A stretch of 64,000 bases of DNA, from NCBI RefSeq assembly GCF_001418105.1, contig NZ_LIQI01000022.1, forward strand, positions 248,001 through 312,000, written 5' to 3'. Shown piece by piece: positions 45,069 to 53,388 of this stretch. The stretch's first letter is position 1. Each line of letters begins with the position of its first letter. A program made the position numbers and the translations under genes. This DNA comes from Lacinutrix himadriensis. GTDB taxonomy: Bacteria > Bacteroidota > Bacteroidia > Flavobacteriales > Flavobacteriaceae. The notes below the pieces were generated by a model that saw only the letters and a program-made list of their open reading frames with translations, was not told the DNA's origin and ran no database searches.

Positions 45069-47430
45069 TTTATTAGATTTTTCTAAATTTGAAAACAGTA
45101 ATTCTAAATTTACGGCAGAACTACAAGAGAGAGGTGGCAATATTACTTTTAGCAACTCAGGAAAAGGAGGTAATAAAAAATTTTTCAATTTGAGTTTAGA
45201 AACTTTTTTGAACTGTTTGAAAGATATAAAAACTCATCTATCAGAATTTGTAGGTCATGAAGATTATATTGAAGGTGAATGGAGAAATTTAGGAAGTAAA
45301 TACTTCAATGATGGACCTGCTAACGCTCAGATAACTGTTCAAACAAAACCAATGTTTACAACTTTGAGTAAAATAATAATGTGGGCTAACGCGCCAACCT
45401 TAGATAATATTAACCCAGAGCAATATATAAATCTCGAGCTATCCAATTTAGATAAGGCAATTACTCAACTTGACGAACTGACTAATAAATTTAAACCAGA
45501 TACAGCTATCGAGAATGAAGTAACAAAAGTTTCCTCTAATTCTATAAGAGATTTTGCATTAATGGTATTTGAACATTTCTATAGCGATAATTGGGATGCT
45601 CTTTTAAACGAATCACAAACTAGAGAATCTACTATTAGCGGTAAAAAATATATTATTTATGACCATGAATGGTTCAAAAACCTTATTGGTAAATTTGATA
45701 AACCTCAAAACAAGGAATCTCTTTCTTCTGCAAATACAATTAGATTTTTTGAAAAACCAATTTATATAAATGAAGAACAATATTATTACTTCACAACGCA
45801 ATGGAATGCAAATGGTGAATATAATTTATCTTTTATAAACTTAAAAAACTTCATTGAAAGCAAGTTCCCTAGTTACATACTAACTCAAGAAGATAAAAAC
45901 TTCATACTTTCTCCAAAAGAATTAACAAGAAAACAAGAAAACTTAAAAGAAGCATTCGCAGATTGGCTGTTTAATCTAGGTAAATACAAAAGAGTTTATA
46001 AGAATGATCCAACAGTTTTAATTGAAAAATTAAATGAATTTGAAAAAGCTTATGAAAATGATTTTGGAATTTCGATATTTAGTTTTCCTGAATTTTCTTT
46101 AGAAACTATAATTAATGAGCTTGAAACAAATATTATTGATGTAAATACTGTAATTGGAGATATAGATAAAAGAACTGTAGGTAATGAATCAGTTAAGGCT
46201 ATATTAGGTCATAACAACTATATTAAATTTTTAAAAGAATTATTATCTAAAAAACATGAGCAGGATTTAAAGTCTACTAATGAAAATAAAGAGAAAATTA
46301 AACAAATTGATTTCGACCTTTCTTTTTTCAATGTAGATTGTAAAAATTCAGGTTTAAACTACAAGCCAGAATTAATCACAAGATACGTTTCATCATTAGT
46401 AACTAAACCATTTGTATTATTAAGTGGTTTATCTGGTTCTGGTAAAACAAAATTAGCACAAGCTTTTGCACAATGGATTTGCGAAAGTGAAGAACAATAT
46501 TGTATTGTACCTGTTGGAGCTGATTGGACCAACAGAGAACCGTTATTAGGTTATGTTAATGCATTGAATGATGATGAATACATATTACCTGAAAATGGCG
46601 CATTACAATTACTCATTGAAGCCAATAAAGAAGAAAATAAAAGCAAGCCTTATTTTTTGATACTAGATGAAATGAACTTAAGTCATGTGGAGCGATACTT
46701 TGCAGATTTCTTAAGTGTAATGGAGTCTAATGACAAACTTAAATTACATAGTTCTAAAAATGACAAAGGTATTGTACCTTCAAGTTTGGGTTGGCCAAGT
46801 AACTTGTTTATAGTTGGGACTGTAAACATCGACGAAACAACATATATGTTTAGTCCTAAAGTTTTAGACAGAGCTAATGTTATAGAGTTTAGGGTTAATA
46901 AAAAAGATATTAAAGCTTTTTTAAATGCCCCTAAGGAAATAGATTTTACTAATTTAAACTGTAATGGTGCTTCAATGGGTGAAGACTTTATAACAATAGC
47001 CTCTAATAAAGAATTCCCAAAAACAGATACAACTAAGTTAAACGACAAATTAGTGTTATTCTTTGAAGAATTGAAAAAAACAGGAGCTGAGTTCGGTTAT
47101 CGTTCTGCAACAGAAATTCACAGACTATACAATCAGTTAAGCACTTTAGAAAATGCTATGCAAGAAGATGACAAAATAGACATTGCTATTATGCAAAAAC
47201 TATTACCAAAACTACATGGTTCTAGACGTAAATTATGTCCTATTCTAGAAGTATTAGCATCTTTATGTGTTGAAGAGAAAACGGATGTTGCGAAAGACTT
47301 TTTAAACAATAAAGAAACCTTAGTTTTTAAAGGCAATGAAAAAGTTTTATATCCTTTATCCTTAGAGAAAATTACTAGAATGTATAAAGGCGCAATAGAT
47401 AATGGTTTTGCTAGTTACGCAGAAGCTTAA
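45058..47430 (+). CDS. McrB-like AAA NTPase, restriction subunit
   Basis: 790 aa. Residues 1-440 show no domain I can name; this is where the DNA-recognition domain sits in the family. The AAA domain has Walker A GLSGSGKT (457-464), Walker B YFLILDEMN (532-540) and the McrB-type segment VNIDETTYMFSPKVLDRA (about 588-605), which replaces the sensor/GTP-specificity block. Family members form rings that translocate DNA and activate a McrC-type nuclease. The DETTxxFSPKVLDRA form is, as I recall it, that of McrB relatives paired with DUF2357 nucleases (LlaJI/BsuMI type). It overlaps the methyltransferase gene by 11 bases and is 3 bases before the nuclease gene. Confidence 0.85.
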   Translation: MKSNLLDFSKFENSNSKFTAELQERGGNITFSNSGKGGNKKFFNLSLETFLNCLKDIKTHLSEFVGHEDYIEGEWRNLGSKYFNDGPANAQITVQTKPMFTTLSKIIMWANAPTLDNINPEQYINLELSNLDKAITQLDELTNKFKPDTAIENEVTKVSSNSIRDFALMVFEHFYSDNWDALLNESQTRESTISGKKYIIYDHEWFKNLIGKFDKPQNKESLSSANTIRFFEKPIYINEEQYYYFTTQWNANGEYNLSFINLKNFIESKFPSYILTQEDKNFILSPKELTRKQENLKEAFADWLFNLGKYKRVYKNDPTVLIEKLNEFEKAYENDFGISIFSFPEFSLETIINELETNIIDVNTVIGDIDKRTVGNESVKAILGHNNYIKFLKELLSKKHEQDLKSTNENKEKIKQIDFDLSFFNVDCKNSGLNYKPELITRYVSSLVTKPFVLLSGLSGSGKTKLAQAFAQWICESEEQYCIVPVGADWTNREPLLGYVNALNDDEYILPENGALQLLIEANKEENKSKPYFLILDEMNLSHVERYFADFLSVMESNDKLKLHSSKNDKGIVPSSLGWPSNLFIVGTVNIDETTYMFSPKVLDRANVIEFRVNKKDIKAFLNAPKEIDFTNLNCNGASMGEDFITIASNKEFPKTDTTKLNDKLVLFFEELKKTGAEFGYRSATEIHRLYNQLSTLENAMQEDDKIDIAIMQKLLPKLHGSRRKLCPILEVLASLCVEEKTDVAKDFLNNKETLVFKGNEKVLYPLSLEKITRMYKGAIDNGFASYAEA

Positions 47431-47433
47431 TAT

Positions 47434-49743
47434 ATGGAAAAAGAACAATCCATAGAAATAGATTTATCTTATATAGAAGATGGCTTGTACTTATGTATCG
47501 ACACTCAAGAGAAAGGCGATATTGAAGTAGATACCAATAACGATTATGAGCATGAACCAACCTACCAATTAAAAGAAGGTTGCTTCTATGATTTTGAATT
47601 CTCACACAAAATAGAAAGTATTGCAAAAGACTATCGTCTTTTTTGTAGTGACCAAAAAAACATTGTAAAAAACAGAAAAAGGAAAGAGTATATTGGTGTA
47701 ATTACACCAAATATATTTGTTGGCACATTAACATTACAAATTTTAAACAAGGAGAATCCCAATAAAAAATGGGATTTAAAACTAGAAGTACAGTCTAAAA
47801 AAACAAGCTATAGAGAAGATTATCAGTACATGTTAAATGATATAACATCAAAATGTACAGATTTAATCATTCAAGCGAATTCTCCTGTAAGTCATTCTTT
47901 TGAAATTGACCCAAAAACTAAAAACAAAACGCTATACCAACGTTTTGCTTTCATAAGTTCAATAATTAATTCTGAAGATTTTGAAGATGCAGTACAACGT
48001 ATTGTTACTAGCCCAACTACAAATTGGACAGAGGAATCAGAACTAACTGATGCTAGAAAAATAAAGCGATTTAAAAATTCAGAATTAAGGTCATTAATAA
48101 ATTCTGATAACAGATTAAAATTAAACGATACGCATCCTTTATTTAAAAAAGGAATACAATCTGTTGCAACAAAAATAGAATCTTATAGAAAATTTGAAAG
48201 TGTTGACACTTCAGAAAATCGTTTTATAAAACATGCTTTAGAAACGTTTTTAAAATTCTGTATGGATATTTCAAATCATCCAAATGCAGGAAACAGACTT
48301 AAAGAAGAAGCAGATATTGTTTCAGAGACATTAGAAACCCATCTTCAACATGACTTATTTAAACAAGTTTCTAGACCCAATACTTTAAAACTTAATAGTC
48401 CAACACTTCAAAAAAAGGAAGGTTATAGAGAAATATTAAAAGTGTGGTTAAAGTTTGATTTAGCAGCTAAGCTTGTTTGGAATGGTGGAGACGAGGTATA
48501 TAGTGGAGGAAAAAAAGATATTGCTACATTATACGAGTATTGGTTATTCTTTAAATTATTAGACGTTTTAAAACAAGTTTTTGATATTGAACCAAAGGAA
48601 CTAGAAAACCTCATTACATCTTCAAAAGATGATTTAAGTCTTCAACTTAAACAAGGAAAAGTAACAGCTCTAAAAGGTAGTTACACCAAAGCCAATAGAG
48701 ATTTAACGGTTAAATTTAATTACAATAGAAGCTTTATTGGTGGAACACAAGATATTTCTAAAACAGGAAGTTGGACCACAACATTAAGACCAGATTATAC
48801 TTTATCAATTTGGCCAACAAAGCTGAAAGAGTTTGAAGCTGAAGCTACAGAGCAAATTGTTCATATTCATTTTGATGCGAAATACAAGGTTGCTAATATT
48901 AATCAAATATTAGGAGAAGATAAAAATGAAAAAACTTTAACAGAAGAGAAAAAAGAAAATCTCAAAGGGATATATAAAAATGCAGATTTATTAAAAATGC
49001 ATGCTTATAAAGATGCAATTAGACGAACAAGTGGCGCCTATGTTTTATATCCAGGAGAAACAAACAAACCTATTAGAGGTTTTCACGAAGTATTACCTGG
49101 ATTAGGTGCATTTCCTATAAAACCAACTGAAAATACAAATGAAACAATTCATTTAGAAAATTTTATTAAAGAAGTTTTAAATCACTTTTTAAACACTGCT
49201 TCACAACGTGAAAATATTGCTCATAAAAGTTATACCATTCATAAAAACGATAAACCAAACGAAATTTCAGAGCCAATTCCTGAATACTTTAATGATGAAA
49301 AATTAATTCCTGACGACGCCTATGTTTTGGTTGGGTTCTATAATAACCAAACACACTATGATTGGATTTCTAAAAAAAGAATGTACAATTTCAGAATGGG
49401 TTCAGGTAACGGCTCATTAGTTTTAGACAAGGAAACAGTTTCTGCTAAATATTTGCTATTGCATACTCATGGAGAACAATCATCTGGAGATTTATGGAAA
49501 ATTGTAAGTAAGGGTCCAAAGGTCTATTCTAGATTAAATCTAGAAAAAAAAGGATATCCTAAAGCAATAAAAGCATCTGATTATGAAAGACATTATTTAA
49601 TCATTGAATTAGAAAAAGTTAATCTTTCTGAATTTGGAAATAACGATTGGGATTTCAGAAAACTAAAAAATTATAATTCTGGTAATGCATCTGCAAAACC
49701 TTTTACAACTAGTTTAACTGAGTTGATTCAACAAAAAACATAA
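47434..49743 (+). CDS. DUF2357 / McrC-like nuclease subunit
   Basis: 769 aa. The N-terminal half is mixed alpha/beta with ENRFIKHALETFLKFC, typical of the DUF2357 region. A PD-(D/E)XK nuclease core is recognisable: RPDYTLSIWP (Asp near 454) and HIHFDAKYKV (about 477-486, Asp and Lys of the ExK/DxK motif). A C-terminal block (about 620-769, YVLVGFYNNQTHYDWISKKR and YLLLHTHGE) may be a separate binding domain. It is the predicted cleavage subunit that acts with the upstream McrB-like NTPase. It is the last gene of the three-gene unit and is convergent with the TspO-like gene, 7 bases apart. Confidence 0.82.
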   Translation: MEKEQSIEIDLSYIEDGLYLCIDTQEKGDIEVDTNNDYEHEPTYQLKEGCFYDFEFSHKIESIAKDYRLFCSDQKNIVKNRKRKEYIGVITPNIFVGTLTLQILNKENPNKKWDLKLEVQSKKTSYREDYQYMLNDITSKCTDLIIQANSPVSHSFEIDPKTKNKTLYQRFAFISSIINSEDFEDAVQRIVTSPTTNWTEESELTDARKIKRFKNSELRSLINSDNRLKLNDTHPLFKKGIQSVATKIESYRKFESVDTSENRFIKHALETFLKFCMDISNHPNAGNRLKEEADIVSETLETHLQHDLFKQVSRPNTLKLNSPTLQKKEGYREILKVWLKFDLAAKLVWNGGDEVYSGGKKDIATLYEYWLFFKLLDVLKQVFDIEPKELENLITSSKDDLSLQLKQGKVTALKGSYTKANRDLTVKFNYNRSFIGGTQDISKTGSWTTTLRPDYTLSIWPTKLKEFEAEATEQIVHIHFDAKYKVANINQILGEDKNEKTLTEEKKENLKGIYKNADLLKMHAYKDAIRRTSGAYVLYPGETNKPIRGFHEVLPGLGAFPIKPTENTNETIHLENFIKEVLNHFLNTASQRENIAHKSYTIHKNDKPNEISEPIPEYFNDEKLIPDDAYVLVGFYNNQTHYDWISKKRMYNFRMGSGNGSLVLDKETVSAKYLLLHTHGEQSSGDLWKIVSKGPKVYSRLNLEKKGYPKAIKASDYERHYLIIELEKVNLSEFGNNDWDFRKLKNYNSGNASAKPFTTSLTELIQQKT

Positions 49744-49750
49744 CAATCTT

Positions 49751-50551
49751 CTACTCTCCCCTAAAATACTCGACACACTTAATCCCAGGATTAGTCTTTC
49801 GGTTTTTAAAAGCATGTGTAAGACTGCTTATAATTAAAATAACAGCGGTAACTAGCGCTGTATACGCTACAGTAGTATTCCCATCGTTATTGGCAACATA
49901 AATAGCAATCAAAGCCCAAGCACCAACAAGTGCAAATTCGCGTAGGTTACGTTTCCAGGTTACTACTATGTTTATTATGCTTGCTATAGCTATTAATAAA
50001 ACAGTCCAAAATGTTGGAGATAGTCCAAAACCATCCCAATTGTATTTTACTAAAACCGCAGATACGTTTGCAATACTAGCTACCGTAATCCAACCACTAT
50101 AAATGACAAATGGCCACCATAAAAAAAGGATTACAGATATGGGCTCGTCTACTAGTTCCATACTGTTTTTAAGCACAATTTTTATTAAGGAAAATAGTAA
50201 TATAAAAATACACACAGAAGATAATAACGTGTAACCATAAATCCAGGTAACAATCCATGCACAATTAGCAACACACGAAATGACAAACCACCAACCTGTT
50301 TTTATTATAAAATCGTCGTTTCTAACCTTTACAAACAAACTACGTCCTTGGTACACAATAAACCCAGTTAAAAAAAGATAGATTAATCCCCAAATGGAAA
50401 AGGCATAGCCTGCTGGTGTAAATAAGGTGTTATAGTCTTTAGAGATTTCACCAATGGTTGTATTGTTTAATAAACCGGTGTTAGACAAGTAGTTCATTAC
50501 AATAACACATACAAATGCGACACCGTTACTAATTTGTAGCTTTTTTTTCAT
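49751..50551 (-). CDS. TspO/MBR-like tryptophan-rich membrane protein
   Basis: 266 aa with about seven or eight hydrophobic helices. FTPAGYAFSIWGLIYLFLTGF near the N-terminus and WWPFVIYSGWITVASIANV in the middle are typical of the TspO/MBR-related, tryptophan-rich family. It is larger than classical five-helix TspO (about 160 aa), matching the longer variant seen in Bacteroidota. Classical relatives bind porphyrins or sterols; the function of the longer group is unknown. It is convergent with the nuclease gene of the restriction island. A minus-strand TAATTTTG (50582-50589) lies 30 bases upstream of the start as a possible -7 box. Confidence 0.8.
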   Translation of the reverse strand: MKKKLQISNGVAFVCVIVMNYLSNTGLLNNTTIGEISKDYNTLFTPAGYAFSIWGLIYLFLTGFIVYQGRSLFVKVRNDDFIIKTGWWFVISCVANCAWIVTWIYGYTLLSSVCIFILLFSLIKIVLKNSMELVDEPISVILFLWWPFVIYSGWITVASIANVSAVLVKYNWDGFGLSPTFWTVLLIAIASIINIVVTWKRNLREFALVGAWALIAIYVANNDGNTTVAYTALVTAVILIISSLTHAFKNRKTNPGIKCVEYFRGE

Positions 50552-50672
50552 AGTATTAAAAATATGGAACTAAAACTTACTCAAAATTATCTACATAAAA
50601 AAACTTCTACCCGCTTTAAAACTGAGCGTTATCTTTTATTTATCTAAAAAAACAACATCCTTAAAAAGGCTT

Positions 50673-50702
50673 TTAAGCATACATCAACTCCCAAAACTCT
50701 AC
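50673..50702 (-). pseudogene. Remnant of a methyltransferase 3' end (short)
   Basis: The minus strand encodes VEFWELMYA then stop. This matches the last residues of the methyltransferase at 56652-57719 (VELWELTGV) and the longer remnant at 50893-51073 (VELWELVHA). Only about ten codons are left. A palindromic repeat lies between it and the longer remnant. Confidence 0.6.
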
Positions 50703-50729
50703 GTTGTGCACTTTGATGAAATTTTAACT

Positions 50730-50841
50730 ATTCGAGTGCATGTAACGATTGAAATGAGTATAATTTGTATCGAGAATTAGAATTTTAGTTTCTAGATATG
50801 TTCTCGATACGATTTTTTACAAAAAATCACTCGAACTGACA
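50730..50841. repeat. Single copy of the TCGAGTG/CACTCGA palindrome
   Basis: CTATTCGAGTG and TGTATCGAGAA on the left are complementary to TTCTCGATACG and CACTCGAACTGACA on the right. It is the same family as the units at 38474-39842 but with a shorter, different centre. Confidence 0.8.
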
Positions 50842-50892
50842 TTTAGGGAGTTATTTTATTCCAAACACACAAAAGGTTAACAGCTATTAATA

Positions 50893-51073
50893 CTAAGCAT
50901 GTACCAACTCCCATAACTCCACCATTTCTTCCCCACGCCAATTTTGATCGCGTTTGGTTTTATCGGAGGCACCTTTTACTTTTCGCTTTAGGCAGTTTTC
51001 TAGTTTAAAACGTCCGCCTTCGGCAAGTTCTTTTTCTATTGGGTGTGTTTCTGTAGCATTGGTTATTTCTTCT
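50893..51073 (-). pseudogene. Remnant of a methyltransferase 3' end (long)
   Basis: The minus strand encodes EITNATETHPIEKELAEGG and on to GEEMVELWELVHA, about 60 residues almost identical to the C-terminus of the intact methyltransferase at 56652-57719. Upstream of this the reading frame turns to unrelated codons (MVMLGVSSCTE). The rest of the gene, including the SAM-binding site, is absent, so it cannot work as a methyltransferase. Confidence 0.8.
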
Positions 51074-51181
51074 GTACAAGAGCTCACCCCCAACATAACC
51101 ACCTGTACACCAACAAGTTTAAAAATAATTGCTTAAATTAGTTAGGTAAAGATTACAACGCTATTAATTAATCTTCCAGCA

Positions 51182-52072
51182 ATGAGCAAAAGCAATTTAA
51201 ACACCTTAGACCTAAGTTCTGTTTTTTCCTTTAAATCCATACTATTAAAAATTATTGGCGTCTCCTGTACAGTTATTGCCATTAAAGGATTTATGATTCC
51301 TAATCTTTTTTTAGATGGCGGGCTTTTGGGTATTTCCATTCTTATTCATGAGTTTTATCATATCGATGTTTCTATTCCGTTAATACTTCTCAACTTACCT
51401 TTTGTATATATTGGCTATAGAAAATTTGGAAAGAATTTTGCCGCACACACCTTTCTATCACTAGTCTTTCTTGGTTTATTTTTAAGTCTATTACCCGTTC
51501 CTACTGTAACCCAAGATCATTTTCTAGTCGCTGTTTTTGGCGGTGTTTTTGTTGGACTTGGTATTGGTTTAATCATTAGAGGTGGCGGTGTTATTGACGG
51601 ATTAGAAATCATTGCTGCATACACCAATACCCGATTTGGTATTTCTACTACCGAAATTATTATGGCCATAAACACCACCATTTTCTTAATTATTGCCTTC
51701 TTCTTAGGTTTGGAAAAAGCGATGTATTCGATAATTACTTTTTTTACGGCTTTAAAGATTTCCGATTATGTGGTAGATGGCTTTGAAAAATTAATTTCGT
51801 TAACTATTATCTCGCCTAACGACCAAGTGATTAAAGAACTGATTGTGAATCAATTCAACAAGCCAATAACCATCTATAAAGGCGAACGTGGAAACTTACC
51901 TGGAAGCTACGATATAAAACATGATTGTGAGGTTATTGTAACCGTTGTTACACGATTAGAAGTACATAAAATGAGAAAAGCAATTGCGAAAGCAGATCCA
52001 AAAGCATTTATGTTTATTCAAAACATAAAAGAAGTAGATGGCGGTGTGATTAGCAGAAAATCTGGTCACTGA
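51182..52072 (+). CDS. YitT family membrane protein (DUF161 + DUF2179)
   Basis: 296 aa. About five to six hydrophobic helices (residues 20-200) include the family block GLGIGLIIRGGGVIDGLEIIAAYTNTRFGIST. The C-terminal DUF2179 domain (about 215-290) has LTIISPNDQVIKELIV, GERGNLPGSYDIKHDCEVIVTVVTRLEV and DPKAFMFIQNIKEVDGG. The family is widespread, and its transport or sensing role is uncertain. The stop codon overlaps the start of the HD gene (TGATG), so the two are translationally coupled. Confidence 0.9.
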   Translation: MSKSNLNTLDLSSVFSFKSILLKIIGVSCTVIAIKGFMIPNLFLDGGLLGISILIHEFYHIDVSIPLILLNLPFVYIGYRKFGKNFAAHTFLSLVFLGLFLSLLPVPTVTQDHFLVAVFGGVFVGLGIGLIIRGGGVIDGLEIIAAYTNTRFGISTTEIIMAINTTIFLIIAFFLGLEKAMYSIITFFTALKISDYVVDGFEKLISLTIISPNDQVIKELIVNQFNKPITIYKGERGNLPGSYDIKHDCEVIVTVVTRLEVHKMRKAIAKADPKAFMFIQNIKEVDGGVISRKSGH

Positions 52073-52653
52073 TGAAACCGAGTATTAATGAAATACAGAA
52101 AGATGTTGTCCGTTTTTTAGACGAAAACCTACCGAAACATTTTACCTACCATAATACCGAACACACTTTATATGTATTTGAAAAGGCAATACATATTGCG
52201 AATAAGGAAAAGGTAAATAGCCAAGCTATCGCCTTACTAAAAATAGCTGCTTTATATCATGATATTGGTTTTACAAAATCGCATCTAGAACATGAAAAGA
52301 TAGGTTGTGAAATTGCCAAAAAGCAGTTGAAAAATTATGGCTATTCAAAGGAAGAAATACAAACTATTTGCGAAATGATTATGGCAACAAAGATTCCGCA
52401 AAGCCCAAAAAACCTACTAGAAGAAATTTTAGCCGATGCCGATTTAGAATATTTAGCAACTTCCAAATACCTAAAAACTAGTACTTCTTTGTATCAAGAG
52501 TTATTGCATTTTAATCCAGATTTAAGTGAAGACGAATGGGTTGATATTCAAATTAAATTTATTAAAAACCATAGGTATCATACCTCCTATTGCAAACGCT
52601 ATAAAACCTTCAGAAAAAATAAAAACTTAGCGCTTTTGGAGTCTACGACTTAG
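52072..52653 (+). CDS. HD-domain phosphohydrolase
   Basis: 193 aa. The HD motif is complete: His27 (TYHNTEHTLYVF), His63-Asp64 (AALYHDIGF) and a later Asp in EEILADADLEYL (about 122-124). These bind the metals of a phosphomonoesterase/phosphodiesterase that acts on nucleotides or signalling nucleotides. The substrate cannot be told. It shares one base with the end of the YitT gene, so it is probably made together with that membrane protein. Confidence 0.85.
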   Translation: MKPSINEIQKDVVRFLDENLPKHFTYHNTEHTLYVFEKAIHIANKEKVNSQAIALLKIAALYHDIGFTKSHLEHEKIGCEIAKKQLKNYGYSKEEIQTICEMIMATKIPQSPKNLLEEILADADLEYLATSKYLKTSTSLYQELLHFNPDLSEDEWVDIQIKFIKNHRYHTSYCKRYKTFRKNKNLALLESTT

Positions 52654-52866
52654 CAACTACATAAGCACTAACATATTCCGTTTTAAGACGATAAACCCTA
52701 CAAGATTCATTTACAAATAATTATTCACTATATTTATTAGCCTTTAGCAATCGCTTCAAATCACACCAAAACATATACTACTTATACGTGTGAACGCTAT
52801 ACGATTTTCAAATTATTCAGTTAGTTTGAATGTCGTTATAATTAATCAATTCTAACTTATTCACTA

Positions 52867-53361
52867 ATGAAAACGTCTAAACGATTATTTCAAGTACTTC
52901 TTGTTGCGCTATTTTTTAATATTGCAACAACCTTTGCCCAAGATACTTATTACGTTACCATTCATGTAGAAACCGACAAAATTACCAGCCGCAATAAATT
53001 AAAGGTTTGTTATTTTACTTCGGAATCACCAAGTGGCGTAATAACAAAATCCGTTGGAAACATTGAAGATTTTAATATTGAAGTACATCCTGGAGATTTA
53101 ATCATCTGGAGAGGTGTGTCTTCTATTAATCCCGACAGAGATATTATTAATGTAAGATCCATAAATCATCATGGTGGTGAGAATGTTTTTGGAAAAAATG
53201 TTTTAAAGGGAAATGGTCAAACTCGCGAAGTTGTTATTGGTAAAGTCAATCCGGACACCAAAGGACGCGTCGAAAAATACGCCATTAAAATCACAGTTTA
53301 TAATGACGGTAGAAAACGTGGAAACTATACTATTGACCCAAAAATTACAGTGAAGCTTTAA
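52867..53361 (+). CDS. Small secreted protein of unknown function
   Basis: 164 aa. A signal peptide (FQVLLVALFFNIATTFA then Q) is followed by a single all-beta domain: YYVTIHVETDKITSRNKLKVCYF, DLIIWRGVSSINPDRDIINV and YAIKITVYNDGRKRGNYTIDPKITVKL. I do not recognise the family; the pattern VHPGDLIIWRG is like cupredoxin-type folds, but no copper ligands are clear. It is 27 bases before the cyclase gene on the same strand, so they may be co-expressed. Confidence 0.7.
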   Translation: MKTSKRLFQVLLVALFFNIATTFAQDTYYVTIHVETDKITSRNKLKVCYFTSESPSGVITKSVGNIEDFNIEVHPGDLIIWRGVSSINPDRDIINVRSINHHGGENVFGKNVLKGNGQTREVVIGKVNPDTKGRVEKYAIKITVYNDGRKRGNYTIDPKITVKL

Positions 53362-53388
53362 TAACATTTCAAATTATTTTATCATAAA

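Noticed and set aside
43962-49743. Classical type IV McrBC system
   Set aside because: A cognate m5C methyltransferase overlaps the McrB-like gene; a nuclease for methylated DNA would be self-toxic. BsuMI/LlaJI-type fits better.
50893-51102. Small functional gene of 69 codons
   Set aside because: All but the first dozen residues are the C-terminal tail of the methyltransferase at 56652; it has no start signal or fold of its own.
51182-52653. YitT plus HD genes as a defence or signalling module
   Set aside because: Coupled translation is real, but both are widespread housekeeping-type families with no nuclease, toxin or nucleotide cyclase tightly attached.
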